A stretch of DNA of 64,000 nucleotides, taken from NCBI RefSeq assembly GCF_963169125.1, contig NC_084796.1, forward strand, positions 88,954,888 through 89,018,887. The letters are read 5' to 3'. Both the position numbers and the translations under genes were made by a program. The notes under the pieces were generated by a model, which saw only the letters and a program-made list of their open reading frames with translations, did not search any database and was not told the origin of the DNA. Numbering within the stretch: the stretch's first letter is position 1; the number at the start of each line of letters is the position of its first letter. Shown piece by piece: positions 1-12,660 of the stretch. The stretch is from Humulus lupulus (Eukaryota > Streptophyta > Magnoliopsida > Rosales > Cannabaceae).

Positions 1-1020
1 TGTACTTTTGGCTAGGTTCTAAGTGTTTATGGATTTTTGACATTAAAGGTTGAATTAAGGCAGAAGACTTGGGAGTTAGCTCAACAATTTTTTGGTGGGC
101 TTGTTCTTTACTAAAGGTAAGTTTGTAATGATAGTTTAGCATCTGAATCCTGTGTTTTCTTGGCTGGGTTTTTGTGTTTAAAAGCTTATGGGTTTTAAGG
201 ATTGAAGTGAGACTTTGATGAGTTTCTAAGCTAGGTGTTTGTTGGTTTTCTCTGCTGGAAACATGTTAGGATGGTTGTGAAAGTTGAATTGTATCATTAG
301 GATGGTTTTGGGTTGATTTGAGTGAGGTTTGGTTGTTAAAAATGGTAGGTTCGAAGGGGTCGGGCCGGGGCTCAGTTCTTGGTGTGCCACGACCCTCTAG
401 AACAGATGGTAGCTAAAAGGCGAGCCGCGACATGGGGAATGCTGGGTCACGGCCCGTGTCTGTTGCTACGTGTCAAATATGATATGCTGAATATCTGAGT
501 ATTGAATGTGGATTTATTAGTTATGTCTATTGATTTTGTGTGTATCATGGCCTGCTGATTATATGATCATGCCTAAAGAATTGTTTGGTTATCGTCATTG
601 TTTATGCTATGATATTATGGTTTTCTTAGTGGGTCTTGGCTCACGGGTGCTAGGTGGTGTAGGTAAGGGCAAGGGTAAGCTTGATCAGCCCTGATTTGGA
701 GAGCTTTGGAGGTGGAATGTACATGATCAGCTGCTCGGCAGCCATGGTTGAGGGAGGGACAGGAACAGGAGGACCTTAGATGTCTGTTTTGCCCTTGGAG
801 TGGCCAATTGATGTGTATACTCTAGAAAATTTTGTAAAATGTCCTTTAAACTTTATTACTTTTGGGATCCCATGTATAAAATGTTTATCTATATGTAATG
901 TAACCTTTTGACCAAAATCTTTAACTCTATCTCAGTAATGGTTTTAGTGACACATTTTAACTAAATGACTTGTTTAGCATGTCTTGCTCCTTTATAAATA
1001 CATAGTGTATCGGTCTTGGC

Positions 1021-3833
1021 TGTAACGCCCTAAACTCCAGGGACCGTTACGATGTGCCTTGTAAATAGTGCTAAACTCGCTAATCGAGTCATTTGGCCAA
1101 AATCGTGTAACTAAGTATGATTAGCGGTTTAGGGATTTAAAATTTTGGTTAAGATATAATGTTTCATTAGAACGTTTAATATAAATATGTTGGGATCCCA
1201 AAATTATAATTTCAGAGTCTACTACAAGAAAATATTTACAACAGGCCATTCTATGCGGCAAAACAGGGTTTAACCCTAGTTCCTCTTCAAACCTCGGCCG
1301 TGATGGTCGAGCAGCTGCATATGTACACCTCGTCACCTAAGCTCTCCAACTCAAGAATGGTCCAGCTTTCTTTTGCCTTTACCTGCACCACATAGCACCC
1401 GTGAGCCAAAGCCCAGCAAGAAAACTCAATATGCTCATGAACAGTAATAACATGTCATCAAACCATAAGGCACACGCCTAGCAGATATAGCCTAGCCAAG
1501 CAGGCAAGAAAACCACGTAGCAATGGGTATCCAGGATAAAGAATCCTGCCCTCCTTAATGGACGACTATCAAGTCAGTCTCAATCAGATAAGTGATTTAA
1601 CACTGGTGGTTCCGGTAACCATATCGGGCTAATAGCCCTGGATAAAAGATAGATGACTGATAAGTCAATCTCGGTCAGATGACTGATAAGTCTATCCTGG
1701 TCAGATGACTGATAAGTCTATCTCGGTCAGATACCTGATAAGTCTATCCCGGTCAGATGACTGATAAGTCCATCTCAGTCAGATGAATGATAAGTCCATC
1801 TCGATTAGATGACTAATAAGTCCATCTCAGAGGTCCCATACCCTCCTAGCCATGTGACAAGTAGTCACCTAGGCCTTAGGCCCTGGCTCTAGTAACTAGT
1901 CTTAGACTAGGCAAGCGCTTATAATTTTCATCTACCTTCAGGTCAGTCCAACATTAATACCCCATATGAGTCATTCAACGCTGATATCGATTAGATCTAA
2001 TCTTCATTTGGCTCGGCGTTCATGAAACTATGCCATTTCTGACTCTTAGGTCAGTAAAACACGACCAGTGTTCAACCCATTGTGAACTTGACTAGTAAAC
2101 CACAGCTTCACAGATGGATCTAACACCATTGCCGATTCTGACTAATAAGTCAGTGCCACACACAAGTAAGCCATGCCACCAAACATATATCACATATCCA
2201 ATATCCATATACAAGGCATTCAGCATGCTTACTGAACAAGTACTAGTACAATTAGGACCGTGCACGAACATAGAGGCTCAAGCTCTAAACAATGTCATAC
2301 TCAGTATATAAACCATGTCCTAATCACATGTTTCTCGTGCATCATATGCGTTATATTTAACAATCCAACATGCACCTATAATAGATATGCATGTCACATT
2401 TAATAATCAACCAACATGCATCAAGAATAACCATGCATGTGACATATACACAGGGTGAAGTTTTCTTACCTCCAGTTCGAGCGAGAATTAGAACAAGAAC
2501 GACCCTTGAGAACGAACGATCCTTAATCCTTTAGCGGTCACCTAATAATAACCAAAAAAATCTCCAATTAATGAAAATCACCAAAGATAGGGTCTTAACC
2601 TAAACCCCACTCTCGAGACCTCGAAACATGCCCACACGGTGAGTAGATTTGATCCCAGGCCTTAAGGATTGAAACCCCAAGCCAAAAACCCTTAAAAACA
2701 CCCAAAACAGGGTTCTGAAGAAATAGAGTAGCGCTACAGCGCTACTCAATAGTGCCCCAGCGCTATACTCAGACCCAAACCACCCTAACTGAAGCCCTGT
2801 GTAGCGCTATAGCACCCTCTGATGGGCGCTGTAGCGCTACCCTCAAACTAAGCCACCCCTGAAGCTTTCTTCTTCGACTCCTTCAATTCTAACTCGAGAT
2901 CCATTGCTTCCAAATCCCATTTTTGGTGCCAAATGAACCCAAAAACCATCCTCACATGTCCTAGGCACCACAACCCCAAGAACCCTAGCCAAAACTCCAA
3001 TTAATTCCCAACTTTCCAACCCAAAAACAAGATGGAACTTAACTTAGAAAACAGAGCAAAAGCAAGAGTTCTAGTGGATAAAAACTCACCTCAATCTCAG
3101 CAACACACCCTCTTCAATGGTGGAGCATAACCCTAGCTTATCCCAGCTTGGTTCCTTGGCTTGATTCCTCAAACAAGGCTTGAAAATCCAAAGAGAAATG
3201 AAGAAGAAAACCTATCAGGAGAGAAGGGAAAGAGAGACTTTGTTTTTGTTACTCTTCTATAGCCTTAATGGCTAATATATATCCTTTGAGGGGAAAGGAC
3301 CTAAATACCCTTGGGTCTAAAATAAAACCTTAACAGCCACCAAGGGCAAAACCGTCCTTTCTCACCTATTTTATTAATCACAATTAACACCCTCCAATTC
3401 CCGCTATTCTCAATAACCTCAAACACCAATAATCCATATCCCATTACCCTTTAATTCCCGGTAATGCTCTAATCATTAAATTCACCCCGAGACTCACCCC
3501 AAGCCTCGAACTTAAACCCGTTATGACTAGACCGAACACTTGCATTCCATGATCGTCTCATGCTGAATAGCTCGAACCAATCCACCTTATAATGTGGCTA
3601 TATTAATTAATCACAAACATGCACCAAAATATGCAATTACACCCACAGCGACCAAATTACCAAAAAAAATGCCCTCATAATTATAAATACTCCCATATGC
3701 ATGCATTTACCATCATATAATAATATACACATAAACATGCATATGATCATTAAATAGCATCATAATTCAATTATGTCCCTCCCGACCTCCTAATCAAGGT
3801 CCTAACCCTTATTAGGAAATTCGGGGCATTACA
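1021..3833 (-). mobile_element. Solo LTR of long-LTR gypsy family, TSD ttggc
   Basis: It begins TGTAACGCCC and ends GGCATTACA on the plus strand. It is flanked by a perfect 5-bp duplication, ttggc, at 1016-1020 and 3834-3838. The conserved family block (1290-1430) runs in reverse, so the LTR reads on the minus strand. No internal region is present, so this is a solo LTR left by recombination. It carries a 26-bp tandem array and a palindromic AGCGCT patch (about 2727-2840). At 2813 bp it is longer than its relatives, partly because of the array. Confidence 0.85.
1652..1830. repeat. 26-bp tandem repeat, about 7 copies
   Basis: Seven consecutive units of 26 bp (the last is 23 bp) share the core gactgataagtc followed by a variable patctcggtca-like tail. 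Units differ at one to four positions. The array occupies the slot that holds unrelated minisatellites in other copies of this LTR family. Confidence 0.9.
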
Positions 3834-3854
3834 TTGGCTATCCAGGGCATTACA

Positions 3855-4381
3855 AAAATGCCCCTAGGGCCTTTCTAATCTTTCAAAGCTAGTAAGGGAA
3901 AAATTGTCATTTCTCATCTATCTCGTTAATTATAATTAATGTCCTCCAAATCCCTCTATTCTCAATATCCTCAAATAATTACCAAATAATTCCCCCCATT
4001 ATCTGATCTCGGTAATGTACTAAATTACCAAATTACCCCTAGGCTCGCTCCGAGCCAGGTATTTGACCCTGTTATGAACAAACTGCTAACTTGTTTCCTA
4101 GGATCGTCTCATGCCGAATAGCTCAAAAATATCAACATAATAATGTGGTCTCACCCATAAATCACAAACATGCACATAAATATACAATTATGCTCTTCAC
4201 GAGCCAAAATTAGGAAAATGCCCTTCTAATAGAAGTGGGCCCACATGCATGCAATTATCATCATATAATATAACTCACATTATCATGCATATAATCACAT
4301 AATTGCATATTAAATCAATTATGGCCCTTCTGGCCCCCTAATCCAGGCATTAAGCCACATTAGGGAATTTGGGACGTTACA
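3855..4381 (-). repeat. 5' part of a minus-oriented gypsy LTR
   Basis: The segment parallels 3300-3833 of the neighbouring LTR: the same order of ctcacct/ttaat/ctcctcca words, then ..gcaattatcatcatataat, ending GGGACGTTACA at 4381. It abuts a Tat gag fragment at 4382 whose reading frame stops there, so it marks the insertion point of a gypsy element into that gag. The rest of this LTR lies left of the window because a plus-oriented LTR inserted at 3854/3855. Confidence 0.65.
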
Positions 4382-5965
4382 CCAACAGTTTTGGCACGAG
4401 CAGCTGCTCGCATAAACCACTGGATATACTCCTTGAGAGTTTCTCCTTCCTTTTATCGAATGTTGACCAGCTGATTAGCCTTGGTTGGATGTATTCGACC
4501 CGCATAAAACTTCCTATAAAACTCCTTCACAAACATCTCCTAGGAAACTATACTTGCTGGAAGGAATTTGAAATACCATTCCTGAGCTAATTCGAACAAA
4601 GTGGCTGGAAAACTCCTGCATCGAGCATCTTCGGACACCTTTTGGATGTCCATTTGTATCTCAAACTTGTTCACGTGAGATACTGGATCTTCTCCTCCTG
4701 TGAAATTGGGTAGAACTAGCATTTTGAATTTGCTCGGGATCTTTTCCATAGAAATTCTATTAACAAATTGGGTGCCCTTCCTTCGATCAAACTCTATGTG
4801 GGAAATTTTATTTCCAACTAGATGCTGCACGACCTGATTCAAGGCATCTATTTGATGCCTATACAACATCTGTTATTGCTGGAGCGGCTGGTGCCGAGGG
4901 AAAGTATTCGTCATGTCTTTCTCTTTGGTTATTGAGCACATCCCTCAGATCTTCATCCATACGTCTCTGCTCGCTTGCACCTAGTCACTCAAATACATTG
5001 GGCTACTTAGGCTGTCCCCCACCATTTTGGCTCATCACTCCGTTCTCCTTTGGTGGAGGATTTTTCTATCCGCCTCTTTCCTCCTATTGCTGAACATTGT
5101 TCCTCCTGCCAGAGTCCACCTCATTATAATCATGGCCATCTCTGAATTGCGACCTATGAGTGTGCGAACTTCTATATGCACTGTTCCCCTCTCTTCCTCC
5201 TGGTCCATCTCGATAAACAGGTGGGGGCCTGCGTTGGTTATTAGGTTCTCTGACATTACTATGTCACGGGGGATCCTAGACCGCAGAGCCCAAGTCCCCT
5301 TGCCTCCTACTTCCTGAGGGACATTATCCCTTTCCAAGACGGTTCTGTTCCCCAGCTGTTTGGCGTCTAGGGATTTTGGGACATTGCTCAGCCCAATTCT
5401 GACTGTGCTATTGAACGTTATCTCGACCAAATCGAGAGGGTGGTTGCTGCTCGTTGTTTCTGTAAGGATTTTGGGTTGGTCTTTTCTGCTGAGTAGTAGA
5501 AGGTTTCTCTGGTCTTTGAGGAGTCCTTGGGTGTGGTGGATCGTGATGATATTGGGGATGCTCTGACTGTGGATTTCGGTGAGGGTGAGAGATTAGTGGG
5601 TGATCTTCTTGAGAGGTTGGTGCAAGATGTCGTCGAGCCAACTGAATGGCTGCTTCTAAAGTTTTCGTGGTGTCTCTCTCCTAGCGGTCCATGTCAACTT
5701 GCCGCTCATTTAGTTCTTGGTGCTGCTGGGCAATCTCCATTTACTGTAGCAACATCATTTCAGCCACATTCTATTGATTAGCTTTCAGAGTAACTAATTC
5801 CTCTTGCAATACTATCAAAGTTGTTCGCAGGGTTTCAGCATCCATCTCCTCTTCTTCCGGTTCCACCTGTGACTCATCCTCCGCTAGATTTTGTGGAAGA
5901 GGTTGATTTGGCATACTCTCAGATGTCTGCCCCATCTGTCCCGCTTTCCTGGAGGTTTTCTCCAT
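4382..5965 (-). pseudogene. Truncated Tat-type Ty3/gypsy gag pseudogene
   Basis: The minus strand from the ATG at 5965 encodes a gag related to that of the full element at 51724: an acidic EEEEMD stretch near the N terminus, a proline/arginine-rich linker, then a retrotransposon gag core with DPVSHVNKFEIQMDIQKVSE and a W-Y-F-K-F segment (4869-4540) that closely matches 52965-53110. Reading continues in broken form to about 4382, at the equivalent of the sequence KTVG, where a gypsy LTR interrupts it. Several stops and at least one frame change are present, so no Gag is made. Protease to integrase are absent from the window. Confidence 0.8.
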
Positions 5966-5994
5966 TGTTTATCCTGAAGTTCTTAAATTCAACT

Positions 5995-6013
5995 TTCAAT
6001 GAAAGCACCAAAA
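5995..6013 (-). other. Primer-binding site of the Tat remnant
   Basis: Directly after the LTR end, the minus strand reads ttTTGGTGCTTTCATTGA. The full Tat element has nearly the same word (ttCTGGTGCTTTCATTGA) after its 5' LTR at 51676. Position and conservation mark it as the tRNA primer site; which tRNA is not established here. Confidence 0.6.
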
Positions 6014-6654
6014 TGTTGACTGATGATTTAGCCAACGACACGGAGTCACTAAAATGATAAGAATTTATAAGCTAAATGCAAGAACTAAACGAAACAAATG
6101 TTTTATAGTGGTTCGGCCCCAGAGATTGGTAATAACCTATGTCCACTTAGTGATTTTATTGATGTAAACCTTGAAACGTGCGATCAGCAAACTAGGGTTC
6201 ACTAAGTTTCAAAACTCTAAAGTGAAATACAAAAAACGTGTATAAAAACACTCGTTCTCTCTGAATACCCAATTCCGCCTTTTTAAATGAATCCCATGAA
6301 TCCTATTCATAGGCTCAAGGATGTACATATGGGCCAATGGGCCGTGTTTAAACTTTGTTACAAGCATCTTTGAATAATAATAGAATTCATAATAGTTCCA
6401 CATAAAGAGGGTCAAATATCTTAGAAATATCCGACTTATAACTGTATTTAAACTTTGGCTTCATTACTATGATCAGACATGGTCTCATATATCAACATAT
6501 CTTCAGTCGTACTATTCAACATCATTCTTGAATCCATCGAGCAGCTTGCTATCTTATCGTTGGTCGACCAGACTATCATCACTAAACAGTCGCGTGCTAT
6601 CCACGTGCACCCCGATCATGCCACGTCAGTAGGAAAATATTTTTTGGTTAAACA
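6014..6654 (-). repeat. 5' LTR of the Tat-type remnant
   Basis: Read on the minus strand the LTR starts TGTTTAACCAAAAAATAT at 6654 and ends ..GTCAACA at 6014 (641 bp). It is followed by the primer site and then gag. It resembles the 591-bp LTRs at 51085 and 62132 only in landmarks: the TGTTA/TAACC start, the exact nonamer TGACGTGGC (6620-6628) and the GTCAACA end. It belongs to a related but distinct family. It cuts the integrase frame of a copia element at its outer edge (6655); the possible target duplication on the far side is not in the window. Confidence 0.75.
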
Positions 6655-8704
6655 GACTTAGATGGAACAACACTGAGTATGTATAGAGAACATTTTATTG
6701 CATAACCCCAGAATGTCAAAGGCAATGATGAGTAACTCATCATCGATCTAACCATATCTAATAAGGTTTTGTTCCGTCTATCTGAAACACCATTTTATTG
6801 TGGCATTCCAGGTGCAATAAGTTGGGATTGAATTCAATGCTCACTCAAATGGTCCCCAAATTCATAATCTAAGTATTCTCCACCTCAATCTGATCGAAGT
6901 ACTTTTAGTGATTTACCTAATTGCTTTTCATCTTCTGCTCAGAATTCCCTAAACTTATCATAGGTTTCAGATTTCCTTTGCATTAAGTGAAGGTAACCAT
7001 ATCTTGACTAATCATCGATGAAAGTGATGAAATATTCATAACCACCTCTAGCTTGGACATTTAGTGGACCACAAATGTCCGTATGTACAAGTTGAAGTGG
7101 TTCTATGGCTCTTGAACCTTTAGCAAAGAAAGGTCTTTTGGTCATTTTTCCTTTTAGGTAGGATTAACAGACTCGGAGAGAACCAATAGATAGTTCTCTT
7201 AAATGACCATCCTTTGTTAGTCTATTAATTCTGTCTAGACCAATATGTCACAATCTCAAATGCCACAGATATGTTTCACTATCAAAATCTGTCTTTTGTC
7301 TTTTAATAGATCTAGGACATGCAGTTTTAAATAATTCATAATTATAAACATGCTCGATGTTGGGCTCTAACTTGTAAAGTCCACCTTTAGACTTTGTAGA
7401 ACAAATGTCAAAACCGTATTTGGAAATAACTATTGAATTGTTATTAAAAGAAACATTAAAACCTTGTTCATGAAATTTTGATAAGGAAATTAAATTTCTA
7501 GTAAATCTAGGAATAAAATAAACATTGTCCAACACAATAAAATTATTATTATCAAAATCTAGGCAAGCTTTTCCAACTTCAGCTGCTGAGATCTCCTGAC
7601 CACTTCAAACTCTCATTGTCACTTCTCCATGAGCCAGCTTCCTTGAAGTACTAAGAATCTGCGAAGAAAAACAAACATTGTTAGTGGCTCCGGAGTCAAC
7701 TATTTAGGATGATAAATCACTTTCCACTAAACAAGATTCTAAAACAAGAAAATCAAATTTACCCTTCTTTTTTTCTTTCAGTAGGATGATAAATCACTTT
7801 CCACTAAACAAGATTCTAAAACAAGAAAATCAAATTTACCCTTCTTTTTTTCTTTCAGTTCAGCCAAGTACTTAGGACAATTCCTTTTCCAATGACCATC
7901 AACTCCACAATGAAAGCATGCTCCTTTCGGTGCCTTCTTTTTAAAGTTCTTTGCATAATTATTCTTCTTGGAAGACTTGTTGGTCTTCTTTGGTTGTTTG
8001 TCCTTTTTCTTGTCACTTCCTTAGCCACCCTTCCTCTTCCTTCAATTACCGTTTGAAGTGGAAGGCTTGGTTTCAGCAACATTTGCCTCCTCAACCTTAG
8101 TGGAACTTTTGTTTAGAGATTCAAAATTTTGCAACTCATTCAGCAGTTGGGTCATATTATACTCCAACTTGTCCATAACATAGTTGGTAGTGAATGCCGC
8201 AAAATCTGGTGTAAGAGATTCAAGTATCACACTTACTTGACTTCTTTCATCAATGGTCTCACCATGGATTTCTGCATCGTGCAATATGTTGATCATGTCT
8301 AGGACATGTTCTCTGACAGAAACATTTTTCTTCATTTTCATATTCATGAAGCTTCTAGTAGCATCATGTCTGCACTTATCAGATTTCTGGCCAAACATGC
8401 CTTGTAGAGATTCTCAAATCTCGTAGGTTGTTTCAACAATTTCAAACTTCTTTCTGAGCACATCGCTCATACTAGCAAGCATATAACATTTGACCTTATT
8501 GTTAGATAAGATCCAATTGTCATATTTCTCTCTTGCAAATTTGGCAATAGTGAGAGTGGGAACTTCAGGACATTCCTCATTAAGAACAAACATTTGGTTT
8601 TCACATATCAAAACAATGTTCATGTTTGATTTCCATTTCATGTAGTTATCACAAGTCTGTTTCTCATTAGCAAGTAAAGCAGTTACAGGGTTTGAATTGG
8701 ACAT
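6655..8704 (-). pseudogene. Ty1/copia gag-pol pseudogene (gag to integrase)
   Basis: On the minus strand a copia polyprotein starts at ATG 8704. In order it shows gag (8704 to about 7950), a zinc knuckle CFHCGVDGHWKRNC (about 7920-7875), the protease motif IVDSGATN (about 7710-7680), a GAG-pre-integrase segment YLWHLRL (about 7250) and an integrase core with FITFIDD, LRSD.GGEYLD and FWGYAIK (7090-6700). The frame ends at 6655 within the integrase, where the Tat element begins. At least ten stops (for example after YEI near 8413 and after GN near 8041) and a 77-bp duplication break it. Reverse transcriptase and RNase H lie beyond the nested insertions, left of the window. The leader and 5' LTR follow at 8705-14949. 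Confidence 0.85.
7706..7859. repeat. Exact 77-bp tandem duplication in copia pol
   Basis: Two adjacent identical 77-bp units, 7706-7782 and 7783-7859, each begin aggatgataaatcac and end ctttcagt. They lie between the zinc knuckle and the protease active site of the copia pseudogene. Since 77 is not a multiple of three, the duplication also shifts the frame. Identity between the copies by eye is complete, so the duplication is young compared with the element's stops. Confidence 0.9.
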
Positions 8705-9783
8705 ATTGCTGAAAATTAAATAAATAAAATATAATGAATTAATGCATATAATTAATATCAGTTTATATTCTGAATAGTAAATATGATCCATGAATGCAAC
8801 ACATAATTTTTTTTATTAGTAGTCCACAATAGATTAATTTGAAAACTAATGGACCGCCTTAGGGTAGGTCAGACTAATCACAAATTAACCTTGAGACAAG
8901 ATCTTAACTCCATAAGTGAAAGATTAAAAACTCCCTTTTCTCTTTTGACTTATGAATTACCGCTAGTTTGGTCAAGATGTACTAGTCGTGCTCGAAAGCC
9001 TAGACACATCTTCGGAGTGTAGCCCATTATTTTTCGATCAATGACTTAACTCAAGAGTGTGCCTTAGGGTCAGTCAAACTTGAAATACATCACTACTTAT
9101 TCTCATAAGAGAAGTCAACCTTGAGATAAAATAAACATATTCAAAAGTCTTTCCTTAGGGAGGCCGCAAACGGAGGTGACAAGAGGCCCTTCCTATGCCC
9201 TCGGTGTTCAAACAATAATGGAGACCATGGGACTTATTGTCATAATTCCCTCTCCCACGCACTATTTAAAAAATTGTGTTTTTCTCAGAATCAATATTTT
9301 TTCATTAGGTTGTAATTCTAATTTAATACTAATTCAATTATGCAAACTAGATAATCGTGCCTTAGATTTTATTTTTCCCTTTTAAATAGAACACAATTTT
9401 ATTTAATAAAATAATTTTATTAAATAAGAAAATAAACAAATTTAAATTCTTTTTACCATCTTAATTAATTAAGACTAAATTAATTATATGAGTTATCAAA
9501 TAAAAACATATAATCAATCATAAGCATGCTTCTAAGAATTTGCATGCTTAATATGTACTATATGGGTAATATGTATGGCGTGTTATTATGCATGATGAAA
9601 TATTAAACAATTTAATCATGTTCAAACAAATAAATAAAAGCGGGTTGGGTGTTTTAGGTATTTCTAGAAAATTACAACACTTGCAAAAAAATACACAAAA
9701 ATAATTAAACTAACTAAGGCCTAATAAAGAGCAACTCCTTTGATCTTGGACCTTCTCTTTTAGTCTTTTGGGCCATTACCAGT

Positions 9784-12165
9784 TGTAACGCCCTACTACC
9801 TTAGAGCCGTTACTTAGTGAGTTTAAAACAGAAATCGTGCTTTTGACTTACTCTACGTGGTTTCTAAAACCAAAAGTGTGTATAAACCAGAGTTTAAGGC
9901 TGTACCCCTTTGAAAATGTTTAGTTTCATTGAAAACATAAAGTATCAAACATCTGGGATCCCAAAAATAAGGTTTACAAAATATTTACAACTCAAAAATA
10001 GATTTACACCAGGTTAACTATCAAAAGAATGAGTTAATACAGCCATATACAAAATGCCCCCAACCAAAGCAGTCGGGCAGGGCGAACATGTACGCACCGC
10101 CCCCGCGCTCTCCATACTCATGGCCGGTTGACTGACTCCTTGCTTTTACCTGCCACACAGAGCACCCGTGAGCCGAAGCCCAGCAAGAAAACCCAAATAG
10201 TACATAACATATGCATAGTATATAGCTGACATAATCCACTGATAAATAGGAAAACCATCAGACTAAACAAGCACGGCCATGCCGCCCCAGAAACCTTACC
10301 AAAGCCTAGGGTCTCGGTCCTCACCGTCAGGATAACTCATGTATCCCTTGGGTCCCACCCTGGCTATAAGCACCCCATGTGCTGAGTGTTACTTCCGGCC
10401 CCAAGGCCGTACCCGGCCCTTGCCGCTCTCGGCCTTAGCCGTTCATTTTATTATAATCGCACGCATAATACATTTCGAAATAATCATTCAAACATATAAT
10501 AATTCACCCAAGGTCATACATTTGCAAGTAAAAAAATCTAGGGCCATGCCCTGCAATAACACTGTGGGCCCATGCCCTGATCCCGGGTGTTACGGTTTTC
10601 TTACCTTTAAATTCGATGGCCTTGATCAACCTGACTCCTTGAGCACGATCCTACTTGAGCCCTAGCGCTTACCTAAGCAAAATCCATAAGTCAAAGTCAT
10701 TACCAAAACTCAAGTCCAAAACCTAGCCTTGGGACCAATCCCGAGCCCCCGGGAAGTCCTAGATCCCCAAAACAAAGTGGTGGAATCGAGCCCCGAACCC
10801 TAGGTCAAAACCCCTCATCAAAAACCCAAAAATCCCCTTCTGTGAACAATGCAGCGCTACAGCGCTCTAAAGAGGGCGCTGTAGCGCTACAAGCAGAACC
10901 ACCCCTCCAGAAACAGGGGCTAGCGCTACAGCGCCCCTTGACTAGCGCTGTAGCGCTAGTTGCAGCCAGACCAAACCCAAAAATCGCTTCTTGCGATTTC
11001 CTTCTACCATTTCAACCCCAAACTTGTCCAAATCATTCCCAAGCCCAAAAACAAACTTAGCAACACCTCACACTCATCCCAAGCATCCCAAGAACTCATA
11101 CCCCAAGCTCAAGCAACCCAAAACTCAAGATCTACCATAATGAACCCAAAAACCAGAAATTCACTCAAACAACAAAGATAAGGTCTTAGAAATCATACCG
11201 TGGATGGAAATTCGACCTTGAGTTGAACCCTAGACCTCCTTAGCTTGCACCTTCACAACCTTGACCTGATTTCCCCAAAAATCCCATCCATTTAGCTCAA
11301 AAACACAGTTCAAACCAGTCAAGCCCTAAAACTGAAATCCCCAAGAACTTACCTCAAATTTCTGATGTGATCTTGCTAATCCCTTGCCAATCCTCAAGTC
11401 TAGCTTAGGATCCTTGATGCTCAGCCTACCCTAGTTCTCCATTGAGCTTGACTCCAAGAAAAATGAAGGAAAATGGTTGGGAGAGCCACAAACCGATTCT
11501 TTAAAGCCAAACCCTTCTGTTTTCTCTCTTTTCTTTTCTCTTCCTTCTTTCTTTCTTTTCAGCCTATAACTCTTTTTCTACAAAATCCACTAAGTATAAA
11601 GCCCCCCTTTAACTCATCTCTTACAAGCCTAAAGACCAAAATGCCCTCCCTTAATAATTCTAAACCTTTATGCCCATAAAGGGGCATTTTAGTCATATTA
11701 CCCAAATTCCCACTAATTCCTCAAGTGTTCCTAATAATTCCCGCTCGCTACCCAATACCTGATTAATCACCAATTATACATTCCTCATCATCAAGATTAA
11801 CCTCAATATATTTTCCATATTCTCATTTAAACTCCCCAGGCTTAACCCAAGCCGGGTATAGATTCCCGCTTTGACTTTTCCACTAACCCGCTCATTCTAG
11901 GATCGTCTCAAGTCACAGATTACAGATATCAACACAGTCATGCCCAAAATGGCCAAATTACAATTATGCTCTTTCTAAGAAAATCAGGTCTACATGCATA
12001 CTAATTCACATAGTCATGCATCTCAAGTAATCAAATAGTCATTTAACGTGCATTAAATCATAATCATGCATTAAACTCATTAAAGTCACACACAAAATCC
12101 CATTATGCCCTCCAGGCACCCTACTCAAGGCCCTTAAGCCTTAATAGCGAATTTGGATCGTTACA
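9784..12165 (-). mobile_element. Solo LTR of the long-LTR gypsy family
   Basis: The plus strand runs from TGTAACGCCC (9784) to GGATCGTTACA (12165), 2382 bp. The conserved family block is at 10040-10195 in reverse orientation, a GGCC-rich repeat slot at about 10370-10440, and two perfect 13-14-bp hairpins of AGCGCT words at 10853-10888 and 10921-10958. The outer flanks attaccagt and attaccatt are alike over 8 of 9 bases but not in the exact 5-bp register, so the target duplication is uncertain. Open frames inside it have no recognisable domain. Confidence 0.7.
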
Positions 12166-12389
12166 ATTACCATTCTAATTAAACAACATAAAATAATCAA
12201 ACTTTGGGTTTTAATACCCAACAAGTTATTGAGGCCCAATTGAAATTTGGAGTAATCACAATTAACTCAAAATTTATAATTAAAACGATTTTTAATTATA
12301 TTGGGCTTAAACATGGACGAATGGATAATTACACATCCATTAGGGTTTGCATGACACAAACCCTAATGGCTATGTCAATGGTGGGTTGC

Positions 12390-12660
12390 AGCTGGCCGTG
12401 GTGCAGCTGATGGTGCGCAGGAGACTGGGCTGCAGGGGTGCATGCGCGAAGAGATGGGCGTTGGGCAGGGGCACAGGCATGTGGGTCTGGGCGCGCAAGG
12501 GTGCAGGGCACAGGTGCACAGGCGCAGGGAGCTGGGCGTGCTGGGGCGTTGGCTGTGGGTGCGCAGGGGCGCTGGGCACACGCAGGGGCGCTGGGCATGC
12601 GCACGGATGCAGGGGCAGCGGCTCGGGCCTCAGGGTTTGTGCTTGGGGCTCGACCCAATA
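12390..12660. other. GC-rich low-complexity patch in copia leader
   Basis: This patch is strongly GC-rich inside AT-rich DNA, with repeated gcgcag, gggcg, ggtgca and ctgggc words. It is open in several frames on both strands at once, as expected from composition rather than coding. It sits in the leader at a place similar to the GC patch at 30465-30550 in the other copia element. Confidence 0.7.

Larger units (their letters stand above)
1..3854 (+). repeat. 3' part of a plus-oriented long gypsy LTR, interrupted
   Basis: Positions 1-1020 continue directly at 3834-3854 once the solo LTR at 1021-3833 is removed, giving an end of the form ..ggcattaca. The same order of blocks is seen in the LTR at 40148-42026: a GC-rich patch (about 345-470), a conserved block ending in tggtgtaGGTAAGGgcaag (about 620-740), a gggatccc word and a 3' end ending in TTACA. 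The 5' end lies before the window. It appears to have inserted into a minus-oriented LTR of the same family whose remainder is 3855-4381. It is noncoding. Confidence 0.65.

Noticed and set aside
1652..1830. Regular 26-bp repeats, considered as a CRISPR-like array
   Set aside because: There are no unique spacers; units are directly adjacent and diverged, and the setting is a plant LTR. It is a minisatellite.
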